From Marinifilum sp. (lineage in GTDB: Bacteria > UBA9089 > CG2-30-40-21), in the NCBI GenBank assembly GCA_020717845.1, contig DYDG01000009.1:1-43478 (forward strand): 43,478 bases of DNA, read 5' to 3'. Of the stretch, positions 1 to 8,746 are shown one piece after another; the first letter of the stretch is position 1; each line of letters begins with the position of its first letter. A program made the translations under genes and the position numbers. Under the pieces are notes generated by a model that was not told the DNA's origin, made no database searches, and was given only the letters and a program-made list of their open reading frames with translations.

Positions 1-74
1 GATTGTTCCCCATCACGCAAGGTAGTATCAAAGATAAATACCTTTTCCATTCTTTTATTCTCCAAAGTTGACAT
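1..74 (-). CDS. leuA: 2-isopropylmalate synthase, N-terminal fragment (runs off the left edge)
   Basis: Reverse-strand translation from the CAT at 72-74 gives MSTLENKRMEKVFIFDTTLRDGEQ, the conserved FDTTLRDGEQ start of the IPMS/homocitrate synthase family. An alternative start at 50 (MEKVFIF) has an upstream GGAG. Not in the supplied ORF track because it is truncated. Confidence 0.8.
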   Translation of the reverse strand, partial: MSTLENKRMEKVFIFDTTLRDGEQ

Positions 75-84
75 AATCTCTATA

Positions 85-112
85 AGTATACACAAAAATG
101 ACAAAAAGTCAA
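85..112 (-). promoter_or_regulatory. predicted sigma70 promoter for leuA (TTGACT-16-TATACT)
   Basis: Motif match upstream of leuA on the minus strand. Confidence 0.5.
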
Positions 113-186
113 TCCTTTTCTTGCAAATCTTACAAAAAAAGTAGAAACACAACATGTTGAATCAACAACATCAAAATGATTTTTTA

Positions 187-215
187 TTGACATCTTCTTC
201 AATGTATGATATATT
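187..215 (+). promoter_or_regulatory. predicted sigma70 promoter (TTGACA-17-TATATT, extended -10 TGA)
   Basis: ttgaca tcttcttcaatgtatga tatatt, upstream of the TPR protein. Confidence 0.65.
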
Positions 216-235
216 GATTATACTAAAATAGCTAA

Positions 236-1750
236 ATGTCCTCCGCCGGAAAAGGAAAGAATATGAATTGGCAATCCATTATCCTTTGTTATCTATTTAT
301 AATTTGTTGTATTGCTGACAGTTTTGCTCAAGACAGCAGATCTGCACTGGATAAATTTACTCCTATGAATGAGCTGCAAAAAGAGACAGCAGGGGTGCTG
401 CCAGGCAGATATATGCTGATCATTGACTACAATGACCTTGCTCCGGATATTGTCCTCAGGTTAGAAAAATTGGATACATGGCTGCTTAAAAAAAGCGGCT
501 CCATGAACAGGGCAATTCGTGAAAAAACAAGGCTTGTGGCTGATCTAAAACAGGCTGCCAGAGAAGTAGAGCAGTTTTTGTCTGAAAAGGGTATATTAGA
601 GATGACAGAGAGGATAGAAAAAACTGATGCAAGGGATTATTTTGAGGCAGAACTATTTTTGAAAGAGGATGAGAAAGGAAGAAAAAACAAGTGGGAGTCC
701 CACCGCCATGAAAGGGCAGAGATTAATTATTGTCTTGGAAACATTAAATTTATCCAGATGGCATTTAAGCAGGCTGAAGTCAGCTATAAAAAGGCAAGTC
801 AGCTTGACCCGGACAACCCTGAGTATTTATATATGCTTGGGAGAACAAACGAATTGCTTGGAGATTATCGTCAGGCAATTCAATGTTTTGATAGGGTTAT
901 GTCCATCCATTCCAGGAGCTTTCCTAAAAACCACCCATGTATTGCACACGACTTAAACAATCTGGGGATTGCATATGACAGCCTGTGCCAACAGAGCGAT
1001 CTCAAAAAAGCGATTAAATGCTTTGAACAAAGCCTATCTATAACCTATAACCTTCCAGAGGCAGACCATCTTAATATTGCCAATAACTTGAATAATCTGG
1101 CCATATCCTATTTTTCCCTTGGTGAATATGAAAAAGCAATCCTTTACTATCAACAGGCTCTTTCTGTATTTCGAGGTATTCTAACTGAAGAGGATTCGCA
1201 TATTACCTGTATCCTGAATAATATTGCCTTATCCTTGTGTTCCCTTGAAAGGTATGAAGATGCGAAAAGATATTATCAGGAGGCACTGGAAATAAATATC
1301 AAGGTATGGGGAAAAGGAGGGAAGTATCACCCCTCAGTAGGTCAGAGCATGAATAATCTTGGATTAACATGCTACCTGCTAAAAGACTATTCACAGGCAA
1401 TTGAATACTATGAACAAGGATTAACTATCATCGGTAATAGCCTCGGACAGGATCATCCGGCTATGATTCAGACGATTAATAACTTAGGGCTTGCATGGTA
1501 TGGGCTTGGAGAATACAGAAAAGCTATCGGGTATTTTGAACAGGCATTATCCATTAATCGTAAGATTCTGGAAACAAACCATCCAGACATAGCCCTATCC
1601 CTGAAATATATTGGCATAGCTTTTTATTCACTGGGAGAGGTAGAAAAAGGGAAAGAATATCTGAAGAATAGCCTGAGTATCTTTCAACGCACACTCGGTT
1701 CAACACATGTCTATACAAAAAGCACTAAGGAATTGCTGGAAAAATTATAG
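236..1750 (+). CDS. secreted TPR (kinesin-light-chain-like) repeat protein; start probably at 263
   Basis: Signal peptide MNWQSIILCYLFIICCIADSFA; multiple TPR units such as LNNLGIAYDSL, NNLAISYFSLGEYEKAILYYQQAL and INNLGLAWYGLGEYRKAIGYFEQAL. Confidence 0.85.
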   Translation: MSSAGKGKNMNWQSIILCYLFIICCIADSFAQDSRSALDKFTPMNELQKETAGVLPGRYMLIIDYNDLAPDIVLRLEKLDTWLLKKSGSMNRAIREKTRLVADLKQAAREVEQFLSEKGILEMTERIEKTDARDYFEAELFLKEDEKGRKNKWESHRHERAEINYCLGNIKFIQMAFKQAEVSYKKASQLDPDNPEYLYMLGRTNELLGDYRQAIQCFDRVMSIHSRSFPKNHPCIAHDLNNLGIAYDSLCQQSDLKKAIKCFEQSLSITYNLPEADHLNIANNLNNLAISYFSLGEYEKAILYYQQALSVFRGILTEEDSHITCILNNIALSLCSLERYEDAKRYYQEALEINIKVWGKGGKYHPSVGQSMNNLGLTCYLLKDYSQAIEYYEQGLTIIGNSLGQDHPAMIQTINNLGLAWYGLGEYRKAIGYFEQALSINRKILETNHPDIALSLKYIGIAFYSLGEVEKGKEYLKNSLSIFQRTLGSTHVYTKSTKELLEKL

Positions 1751-2623
1751 CTGGGGTGTATCCTTCCACAACATCCTTGGAAATATCTTGGTTTGTAAGC
1801 TTAAATCCATGGGTTTATCCTCATCAATCCTTGAATCCCCATCATTATTTTTGCGATCTATAGGATCTTCACCCCACCTGTGATCATGGTCAAAATCAAT
1901 ATCCCTCTGCATATCTATCTTGATGCAGGCAATATCTCTTGCAGCTACGCTTGCAACAATATTGGCTGAGTTTATTACCTGCCCTGCTTTATTGTAATAG
2001 GTAAATAGATTATATGCCTTGCCAGTCCCATTACAGGAAGAACATGTCCCTGTACCATTACACATCCGACATATTCTATCTGTATTGCCTATTTCTTTCA
2101 AAATAACCTTAGACGAGGTTATTGTCCCGCTTTCAGAATCATAGACATCCTTTTTCAGCGACCATGAAGAATATGTCCCTTTATCAAGATAGTCAGCCAC
2201 CGTATAATAGCAAATAACCTCATCCCCAGTTGAACTGAATGTTCCTGGCGGGGTATTTGTTCCTACCTGCTGTTTATCATCCTTTATGAAATAAATCACG
2301 CTTGATCTTATTGTTCCATGATTGAGTTTTTGAGCATATACTGTTTCCGATGTTGTTCCAATAATAATCCCATTAAGCAATAATCTGGCAGACTGCAGAG
2401 AGCCTACTATTCCGCCTGACTTATCGCCTGCCTTTCCATAGATGGCAGCGGTTGTCTCCTGACGCATGGTTAATTGAGGCTCCATGGTTGTCCAGCTTTT
2501 TACCCCGCCAGAGAAAATGGCATAAACAGACAACATAATTATACTCAATCCAACAGTAGCTAATAATAACTCAATAAGGGTAAATCCAGCTGATGGTCTT
2601 TTGCTCATATTGCTTATCCCCAT
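1745..2623 (-). CDS. prepilin-type N-terminal cleavage/methylation protein (PilW/PulJ-like) with an embedded CxxCxGxG cysteine motif
   Basis: SAGFTLIELLLATVGLSIIMLSVYAIFSGG is a type IV prepilin leader/helix. Internal CRMCNGTGTCSSCNGTG. Confidence 0.85.
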   Translation of the reverse strand: MGISNMSKRPSAGFTLIELLLATVGLSIIMLSVYAIFSGGVKSWTTMEPQLTMRQETTAAIYGKAGDKSGGIVGSLQSARLLLNGIIIGTTSETVYAQKLNHGTIRSSVIYFIKDDKQQVGTNTPPGTFSSTGDEVICYYTVADYLDKGTYSSWSLKKDVYDSESGTITSSKVILKEIGNTDRICRMCNGTGTCSSCNGTGKAYNLFTYYNKAGQVINSANIVASVAARDIACIKIDMQRDIDFDHDHRWGEDPIDRKNNDGDSRIDEDKPMDLSLQTKIFPRMLWKDTPQL

Positions 2624-3390
2624 TAATAATACGACTCAGGCTTTGGGGCAACAATAGCCACCAATTGCCTTGAACTGGTCTTGCCGCCTGGTTTCCCGCA
2701 GGTAACCGCAACAGTAATTTTTTTATAATCATCAGGAAGAATGTCTCCAGCCCCAACACCCCCAACACCATCAGCCTCATCATCGACAAACGAGGCATTC
2801 ATGGTTATTGTCCCAATCATATCCTTATCTGCAATAGTTTCACCTTGTGAAGGGAAGATCATCAACCGTTGAAAACTTGTCCCATTAACAGAAAGTATAC
2901 CAAACAATCGTTGTGTTATGATGTTATTTGTGGTCAAGGTTATGGTAGCGGCAGTGATTCCATGTTCAACAGAAACATTTCCAGCTATGGTACTTGTTCC
3001 CTCATGCTCCCAGGTAATGGGCAATGAACCAAGATTATATCCAGTAGCAATGTAATCATCATCTGTATGGGCAATAACCCTTGCCTGTATCTCCACGCTT
3101 GTAGCTCCTTGAGGTATTATAACCGGATTGATAACACTTAAATGGAAGTGACTCGCCTGAGTACTTGTTGCAATTGCCTGATGAATATACTCATACCTGA
3201 GCCCCTTTACCTCTTCCAACAGCTCCTGTGACCTTGCCACAGCAACAGATTCATCCCATGATTTGATTATTGTTCGAGAACTGTTAAAAAAGATGGTAGA
3301 TGTTGTCAAGGAAACAATTAATAAAAGAAGCCCGGCAATCATTAATTCAACAAAACTCATTCCTGCTTCGGTTTTATTTTGCATACCCAT
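2623..3390 (-). CDS. prepilin-type protein (PilV/PulI-like)
   Basis: EAGMSFVELMIAGLLLLIVSLTTSTIFF prepilin helix; abuts the downstream prepilin gene. Confidence 0.8.
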   Translation of the reverse strand: MGMQNKTEAGMSFVELMIAGLLLLIVSLTTSTIFFNSSRTIIKSWDESVAVARSQELLEEVKGLRYEYIHQAIATSTQASHFHLSVINPVIIPQGATSVEIQARVIAHTDDDYIATGYNLGSLPITWEHEGTSTIAGNVSVEHGITAATITLTTNNIITQRLFGILSVNGTSFQRLMIFPSQGETIADKDMIGTITMNASFVDDEADGVGGVGAGDILPDDYKKITVAVTCGKPGGKTSSRQLVAIVAPKPESYY

Positions 3391-3429
3391 AGTTTATTCT
3401 CCTTTACAGATGGCAGGTTAAAGAAAGAC

Positions 3430-3459
3430 ATAGAGACGCAAAAAATTTTGCGTCTCTAT
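3430..3459. repeat. 30-bp palindrome of the TAGAGAC...GTCTCTA family
   Basis: ATAGAGACGCAAAA-AA-TTTTGCGTCTCTAT: 14-bp perfect arms. Confidence 0.85.
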
Positions 3460-3498
3460 GAAAGGATTCAAGAAGGTTAAACAAACACTTACTAACAA

Positions 3499-5526
3499 TT
3501 ATTGTGTACTCTTTTGAATATGAGGGGTAATAAAAATAACCAATTCTGTTTTTCGATTCTCACTCATGTCTAACCTAAAAAGTCTGCCGATAAAGGGCAA
3601 ATCACCAAACACTGGCACCTTACTTGTTTTGTTTGAGCCATGGTCATCTATTATTCCGCCAATAATTATAGTCTCTCCATCCTTGACCAATAACTGGGTC
3701 AGGGATGACTTGGTAGAAAGGATAGGTGTTTGAAATGCCCAGCCTTTGAAACTGCTTACCTCTGGTTTTACGGTAAGGGTAACACAATTATTGGGATTAA
3801 TAAATGGGGTTACTGTAAGCTGCACCCCAACCTGACGAAAAACAACATTACTTTGCACTATCCCTGCTTGAGATGTTGTTGTCTGTTGATAAGGGATCTC
3901 TTCTCCAACAACAATATTTGCCTCTTTCCCATGGAGGGTCATAATCCTTGGAGAGGACAAGACGTTTGCTTTACCCTCTGAAACCATAGCCGAGATCATG
4001 CCAGTGATATCATATCCGCTGGTTAGTTTTTTGTAAAAAAATTCTCCCCTATCCCCGCTCGGTGTAGTTTCTGTCATCAAGCTTGATCCACTAATCCCTT
4101 CTACCAAATCCCTTATTGACCACATAAATCCCAATTGATTTGTTTTATCTAAATAAACCTCAACAATCTTTGCCTCAATCATCACCTGTTTGGTCTCTGT
4201 GTCTACATCTTTTATCAGTTGCTCAATCCGTGGAAAATTACCAACAGTATCAGAAATAATAATTGCATTGGTTCGTGCATCAGCAGAAACCTTTCCAACA
4301 GGGGTTAACACACCAGCTACAATACCAGCAGCCTCATTAGCCATAGCATAGTTGAGATTAATAACCCTGATCATGGTCTCGCCAACAAGATTTTCTTTGC
4401 TATCAACACGAATAATATTCCCTTCTTTAAGATAGGTATATCCTTGAGTTTTCAAGATGATATCCATGGCTGTTTCCCATGGCACATTATCCAGTCGCAA
4501 GGTTACTATCCCCTTTACCGCTGCTCCTGGAACAATATTTATCCCTACCTTATGAGCAATCAATCTCAAGACATCAAGCAGATCAGCGTCTTTGAAATCC
4601 ATAGAAATAGTCTGTCCTGTAATTGTGGTTTTTTCTGCTGTTTTAGGAACAGCTACCTTTGGTTGTGATGTCTTTGATTTTTTATAAGCAACAGTTTTTG
4701 GCTTCTTCTTTACGGTTGTTTTTGATGGTTTAGATTGAGCAACATCCTTTTTCGCATCTTTTTTTTCTACAGCAGGTGCAGGTTTTTCAACAACCTCATA
4801 TTTTTTAAGGGTAAGAAGTACGGTTTTCCCTTGAGTTGAAACAGAATATGGAACTGATTCTGTTGTTTCAACGGTTATTCTGGCCACATTTATCGGGTCA
4901 ACACTTCTTTGTTGAACACTAATGCTGGTCACATATTTATCATCAGCCTTTATATCTGTCACCCTATCTGAAGTAGCATTGAGAAAGTCAAGAATAATCC
5001 GAGGTGGGTTCAGTGTTTCAAAATATTTATACTGAGGAGCTCCAGCAGTAGAGATAGCTACTATACTTCGGTCATCCTCTTCACGGATGTCAATTCCAGT
5101 GATAGCATAATCAACGTATGGATTTATAACGCTTAATTCAAGTCCATTTGGAATCTTGTTTATCTGATGTGGGATGGATTTTATCAATCCAACGATTATC
5201 CTTGTCTGACCCCCTTTTTGTTGAATTACCTGAACCCTGGTTATTCCGCCAGAAGAAACAGGGATCTCTTTTGGAGTACAGCTGGTTTTTGGCAGATCAA
5301 TAACTATTGACGGAGGCTCAGTTAATACCACAGAATCGTAATCTGTTATGGCTGCATCACCAACAAATACAATATTAACCTTATCCTGTAACCTTTCAAC
5401 CTGGACATCCAGCAGATTAACCTCTGCTTTTACTGTAGATATTAATACAGCATAGATACATATTGCCATGAAAACCTGATATAGCCTTTTCAATTTCAAC
5501 CACCTCTTCATTATTATATAGAACAA
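3499..5526 (-). CDS. pilQ: type IV pilus secretin PilQ with AMIN domains
   Basis: AMIN-like N-terminus, Lys/Pro linker, secretin core (GKANVLSSPRIMTLHGKEANIVVGEEIPYQ, VPVFGDLPFIGRLFR); sits in pilMNOPQ order. Confidence 0.95.
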   Translation of the reverse strand: MFYIIMKRWLKLKRLYQVFMAICIYAVLISTVKAEVNLLDVQVERLQDKVNIVFVGDAAITDYDSVVLTEPPSIVIDLPKTSCTPKEIPVSSGGITRVQVIQQKGGQTRIIVGLIKSIPHQINKIPNGLELSVINPYVDYAITGIDIREEDDRSIVAISTAGAPQYKYFETLNPPRIILDFLNATSDRVTDIKADDKYVTSISVQQRSVDPINVARITVETTESVPYSVSTQGKTVLLTLKKYEVVEKPAPAVEKKDAKKDVAQSKPSKTTVKKKPKTVAYKKSKTSQPKVAVPKTAEKTTITGQTISMDFKDADLLDVLRLIAHKVGINIVPGAAVKGIVTLRLDNVPWETAMDIILKTQGYTYLKEGNIIRVDSKENLVGETMIRVINLNYAMANEAAGIVAGVLTPVGKVSADARTNAIIISDTVGNFPRIEQLIKDVDTETKQVMIEAKIVEVYLDKTNQLGFMWSIRDLVEGISGSSLMTETTPSGDRGEFFYKKLTSGYDITGMISAMVSEGKANVLSSPRIMTLHGKEANIVVGEEIPYQQTTTSQAGIVQSNVVFRQVGVQLTVTPFINPNNCVTLTVKPEVSSFKGWAFQTPILSTKSSLTQLLVKDGETIIIGGIIDDHGSNKTSKVPVFGDLPFIGRLFRLDMSENRKTELVIFITPHIQKSTQ

Positions 5527-5669
5527 GGGACATGAGCCCTTGTTTCAATTCAAACATAGAACGCACCTAATGTATTCACTACAGTAACACACTTATCTTT
5601 ATTCCTTTCCTTGCTGCTTCACAGCCTCTTTTGCCAGACCCTCTCCAAATCCAGAGGCAAATGCTTTCA

Positions 5670-6263
5670 TTAATTCTTGCTTTTCTGCTTTTCTGCTGGT
5701 GAAAGATCTTCTTTTGATAAAAGATCTTGTTTTTCAGAAATATCTGCACCCTTTATCGTTACCTTTGTCTCAGACGCATCAAGCCCTATCATGGCTATCT
5801 TATCAAGCTGGGACAAGGAAATATATTTTTGATTAAGAATCCTTCCTCTCACACCCTTAATAGGATAATCTCCATAGAAGAGGATTCCATACCTTAAGAT
5901 AAAGGTATTCCCACCTGGTCCACGAACCAGGGCTATGGTCTCTTTTTTATCCCAGACAATACCAGTCAAAACAAGCTCAGTAATATCTACATCAGGGATA
6001 GCACTACCCTTTTTCGCCTGAACTACCTGTCCACTATCAACGATCAAGGGCATAAATGGATCTCTGCTATGAGCATTTTGATAAATGTAGTGTGGGGTTA
6101 TCGGTTTTTCTTTCAATGGTTCAGACAATATTTGCGGTGGTAACACAGCTACCTCTTTAGGCTTTTGCATAGTACATCCACTACAAACAACCATTCCCAG
6201 GACACCAATTATTATCGTTTTACCTATTAATTGCCACATAATTATATTCACCTGGTAATGCAA
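5670..6263 (-). CDS. pilP: type IV pilus assembly lipoprotein PilP; start probably at 6239
   Basis: Lipobox VVCSGC; DPFMPL and LTGIVWDKKETIALVRGPGG typical of PilP; operon position. Confidence 0.85.
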   Translation of the reverse strand: MHYQVNIIMWQLIGKTIIIGVLGMVVCSGCTMQKPKEVAVLPPQILSEPLKEKPITPHYIYQNAHSRDPFMPLIVDSGQVVQAKKGSAIPDVDITELVLTGIVWDKKETIALVRGPGGNTFILRYGILFYGDYPIKGVRGRILNQKYISLSQLDKIAMIGLDASETKVTIKGADISEKQDLLSKEDLSPAEKQKSKN

Positions 6264-6418
6264 GCATCCTGGCTTGCATATCTTTAAACATCTGACGAAA
6301 ACACATTAGCTTCATAGACAAGAATGTCTGTGTTACGTAATGCAAGCATCCTGCTTGCGTATCTTCAAGCATCTGCCAGAAACACATTAGCTTCACAGAC
6401 AGGAATGTCTGTGCACAA
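6255..6418. repeat. 82-bp tandem duplication (two copies), each containing two hairpins
   Basis: gtaatgcaagcatcctggcttgc...cacattagcttcatagacaagaatgtctgtg recurs at 6337 as gtaatgcaagcatcctgcttgcg...cacattagcttcacagacaggaatgtctgtg. Confidence 0.85.
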
Positions 6419-6973
6419 CTACGGTTTATACACAAACGCAGTAATAACCATACTTGCAGATATCGTTGACGCATCTTCCTTATTCGGTGTCCGATAATTT
6501 ATCTGCACCCCTGATGGTGTCAATATCCTTTCAAGATTACCGATTGCTGCCAGAAATTTTCCAAAATTATGAAAGGTAGCCTGAGTTGCCAGATTAATCG
6601 GGATCTCCTCATAAACATCCTTGTGAAATGGACCAGACGGAACAAAAGTAGAAAAAACAACATGATTCTCCTGAGCAAGGGTAGTAATTGTTTTTATCAA
6701 TTCAGGCATATTTACCTCTTTAGGCAGCCTTGTTTCCACATAAGAAAGCTCTTCCCTGAGCTTTCTTACCTCTGCCTTTCGTATCTCTAAGTTGGCGACA
6801 ATATCCTGAATTTGTTTTAATTCATCGGTTTTAACTGCTATCTCCCTATCCAATTCTGCTGATTTTAATTGAAGCGGCTTATATCCATAATTTACAAAAG
6901 CAAAGATAGTAAGCCCTATAAAAACAATAATCAACCCTGCGGCTTTTAATTCTTCCTGTGAAAACTTCATCAA
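6419..6973 (-). CDS. pilO: type IV pilus inner membrane protein PilO
   Basis: N-terminal TM plus coiled coil (ELDREIAVKTDELKQIQDIVANLEIRKAEVRKL); operon position. Confidence 0.9.
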   Translation of the reverse strand: MMKFSQEELKAAGLIIVFIGLTIFAFVNYGYKPLQLKSAELDREIAVKTDELKQIQDIVANLEIRKAEVRKLREELSYVETRLPKEVNMPELIKTITTLAQENHVVFSTFVPSGPFHKDVYEEIPINLATQATFHNFGKFLAAIGNLERILTPSGVQINYRTPNKEDASTISASMVITAFVYKP

Positions 6974-7021
6974 TTTTCTCCAGATAGAGTCACCTTGAAT
7001 TCAAGCGTTTCTATCTTTATC

Positions 7022-7561
7022 TTAAATATTATGCGTACAACTAAGTTGAAAACTTCTTGCCGGATACTTATCAATCGTAATATTGTTAATATGGGCAATG
7101 TTAACATTAGTAAACACCTGTGATTCCATGAGCTTAAGCATATAGTTGGCAATAGAAAAATTATCCATTGCCTTGCCAACTATTTGCAGATCCTTACCAG
7201 AAGGATTGGTTAAGCTCTCAAGCCAGACGCCCTGAACCAGACAATTAGTCGTCTGATCAAAGAGCTTTGCCCAGATAAATCTATCCTTATCTAATTGAGT
7301 AATAATATCAAGCCTTTTTCTAAGCTCCTGAATCTCTGCATCAATAGCCTTAATCTCTATTAGATACGGCTGCAACTTAACAATAGCAGCCTTTAATTCT
7401 TCTAACTTCTCTTCCTTTCTCTTAACCTCAAGCAGTTGGTTGCTCCAGAAAAAACCTATCACAATCACAAAAGCAGACAATACTACTATGACTAAAATAT
7501 TTCTCCATTGTATCTTCTTCTTTGCTAAGAGAACTGGAGGCATCAGGTTTATATTAGTCAT
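7022..7561 (-). CDS. pilN: type IV pilus assembly protein PilN
   Basis: INLMPP N-terminus, TM, coiled coil, GVWLESLTNPSGKDLQIVGKA. Confidence 0.92.
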   Translation of the reverse strand: MTNINLMPPVLLAKKKIQWRNILVIVVLSAFVIVIGFFWSNQLLEVKRKEEKLEELKAAIVKLQPYLIEIKAIDAEIQELRKRLDIITQLDKDRFIWAKLFDQTTNCLVQGVWLESLTNPSGKDLQIVGKAMDNFSIANYMLKLMESQVFTNVNIAHINNITIDKYPARSFQLSCTHNI

Positions 7562-8649
7562 TACTTTAGCCCCCTTAAAGCTAATCCTATGGCTACCGTA
7601 AATGCAGAACCATATTTCTTAATAGCATTTACATTAACCTTTGGAGATACCTTTATATTGACAAATGGATCAGCAATAATCACTGGAATACCAAGACCAG
7701 CTGCCAAAAACTCATCTAAATTCTTTAATCTTGCGGTTCCTCCACTCAAGTATACCTTATCAATATTTTTACGATATACAGGCAGCTGGGTATAATAATA
7801 AGCAAATGACCGCTCTAATTCATCCAGAAGCCTTGCCCCTACAGATTCAATGGCATAAGAGATATGAGATATTCGTTCAGAATATGTGCCTGATGACAAA
7901 TCTTCACTCTGAATAATTACCCCTTCTGCCTCTTTTATCTGTTCTGCTTCTAAGAAATTTACACCCAACTCTCTTTTTATTGTCTCGGTAAAATCATTGC
8001 CACCAACCAGGATGTCTCGATTAAAGCAAGAACATTTATTTTCGACTACATTAATATTTGTCATCCTTGCCCCAATATCTACCAGAGCCACTACCTCTTC
8101 TTCCTTTCCATCTGATACCAGAGCATCCTCTATTGAAAAGGTATCTACATTAATATGAAGGGTTTCTAATCCAGATCGCTGCAATATCTCCATATGGTCA
8201 TAGATAAGCTCCTCTTTAGCAGCTACTAAGAGAACAAGTATCATCCTTTCATCTTTTTCAATCATTTCCTTTATTATTTGAAAATCAATAATCACATGTT
8301 CAATATCAAAAGGGATATGTTCCTCAGCCTCAAACCTGATAACATCTCGCAACTCTGTTGCACTCATGTGCGGCAATTTAACATATCGGACTACCACGGA
8401 ATTTCCGGAAACAGAGGTGCGAACCTTTTTAGTATCAATGCCATTATTATAAAGCATTGTTTTAATAGCCTTTACGGTTAATTCATGCTTTGCTCCGACT
8501 GCATCTTCATCTAATGGTTCTGGAGCAATCTTTTCTAATCCGATTCCGGTTAACATAACATTGTTGCCTACCTTTTTCAATCGGACAACCTTAACCGCAT
8601 CACTGCTAATGTCTAAACCTATAGAACCTTTTCCGCCACCAAACAACAT
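7561..8649 (-). CDS. pilM: type IV pilus assembly actin-like ATPase PilM
   Basis: IGLDISSDAVKVVRL, VDIGARMTNINVVE, VYLSGGTARLKNLDEFL. Confidence 0.95.
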   Translation of the reverse strand: MLFGGGKGSIGLDISSDAVKVVRLKKVGNNVMLTGIGLEKIAPEPLDEDAVGAKHELTVKAIKTMLYNNGIDTKKVRTSVSGNSVVVRYVKLPHMSATELRDVIRFEAEEHIPFDIEHVIIDFQIIKEMIEKDERMILVLLVAAKEELIYDHMEILQRSGLETLHINVDTFSIEDALVSDGKEEEVVALVDIGARMTNINVVENKCSCFNRDILVGGNDFTETIKRELGVNFLEAEQIKEAEGVIIQSEDLSSGTYSERISHISYAIESVGARLLDELERSFAYYYTQLPVYRKNIDKVYLSGGTARLKNLDEFLAAGLGIPVIIADPFVNIKVSPKVNVNAIKKYGSAFTVAIGLALRGLK

Positions 8650-8690
8650 CCCATTCCTCCAATATACCAGACAAATTTACAACACTAAAA

Positions 8691-8719
8691 ATATTACCAC
8701 AGATGTTAATATTTGTCAA
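8691..8719 (-). promoter_or_regulatory. predicted promoter of the pil operon (TTGACA-17-TAATAT, TGG extended -10)
   Basis: Reverse strand TTGACA AATATTAACATCTGTGG TAATAT, about 40 bp upstream of pilM. Confidence 0.65.
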
Positions 8720-8746
8720 GCATAAATTACAATATTGTGTAATCAG

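Noticed and set aside
6220-6474. 84-aa minus-strand ORF with internal peptide repeat QTFLSVKLMCFWQM...
   Set aside because: Translation of the 82-bp tandem DNA repeat between pilO and pilP, overlapping both genes.
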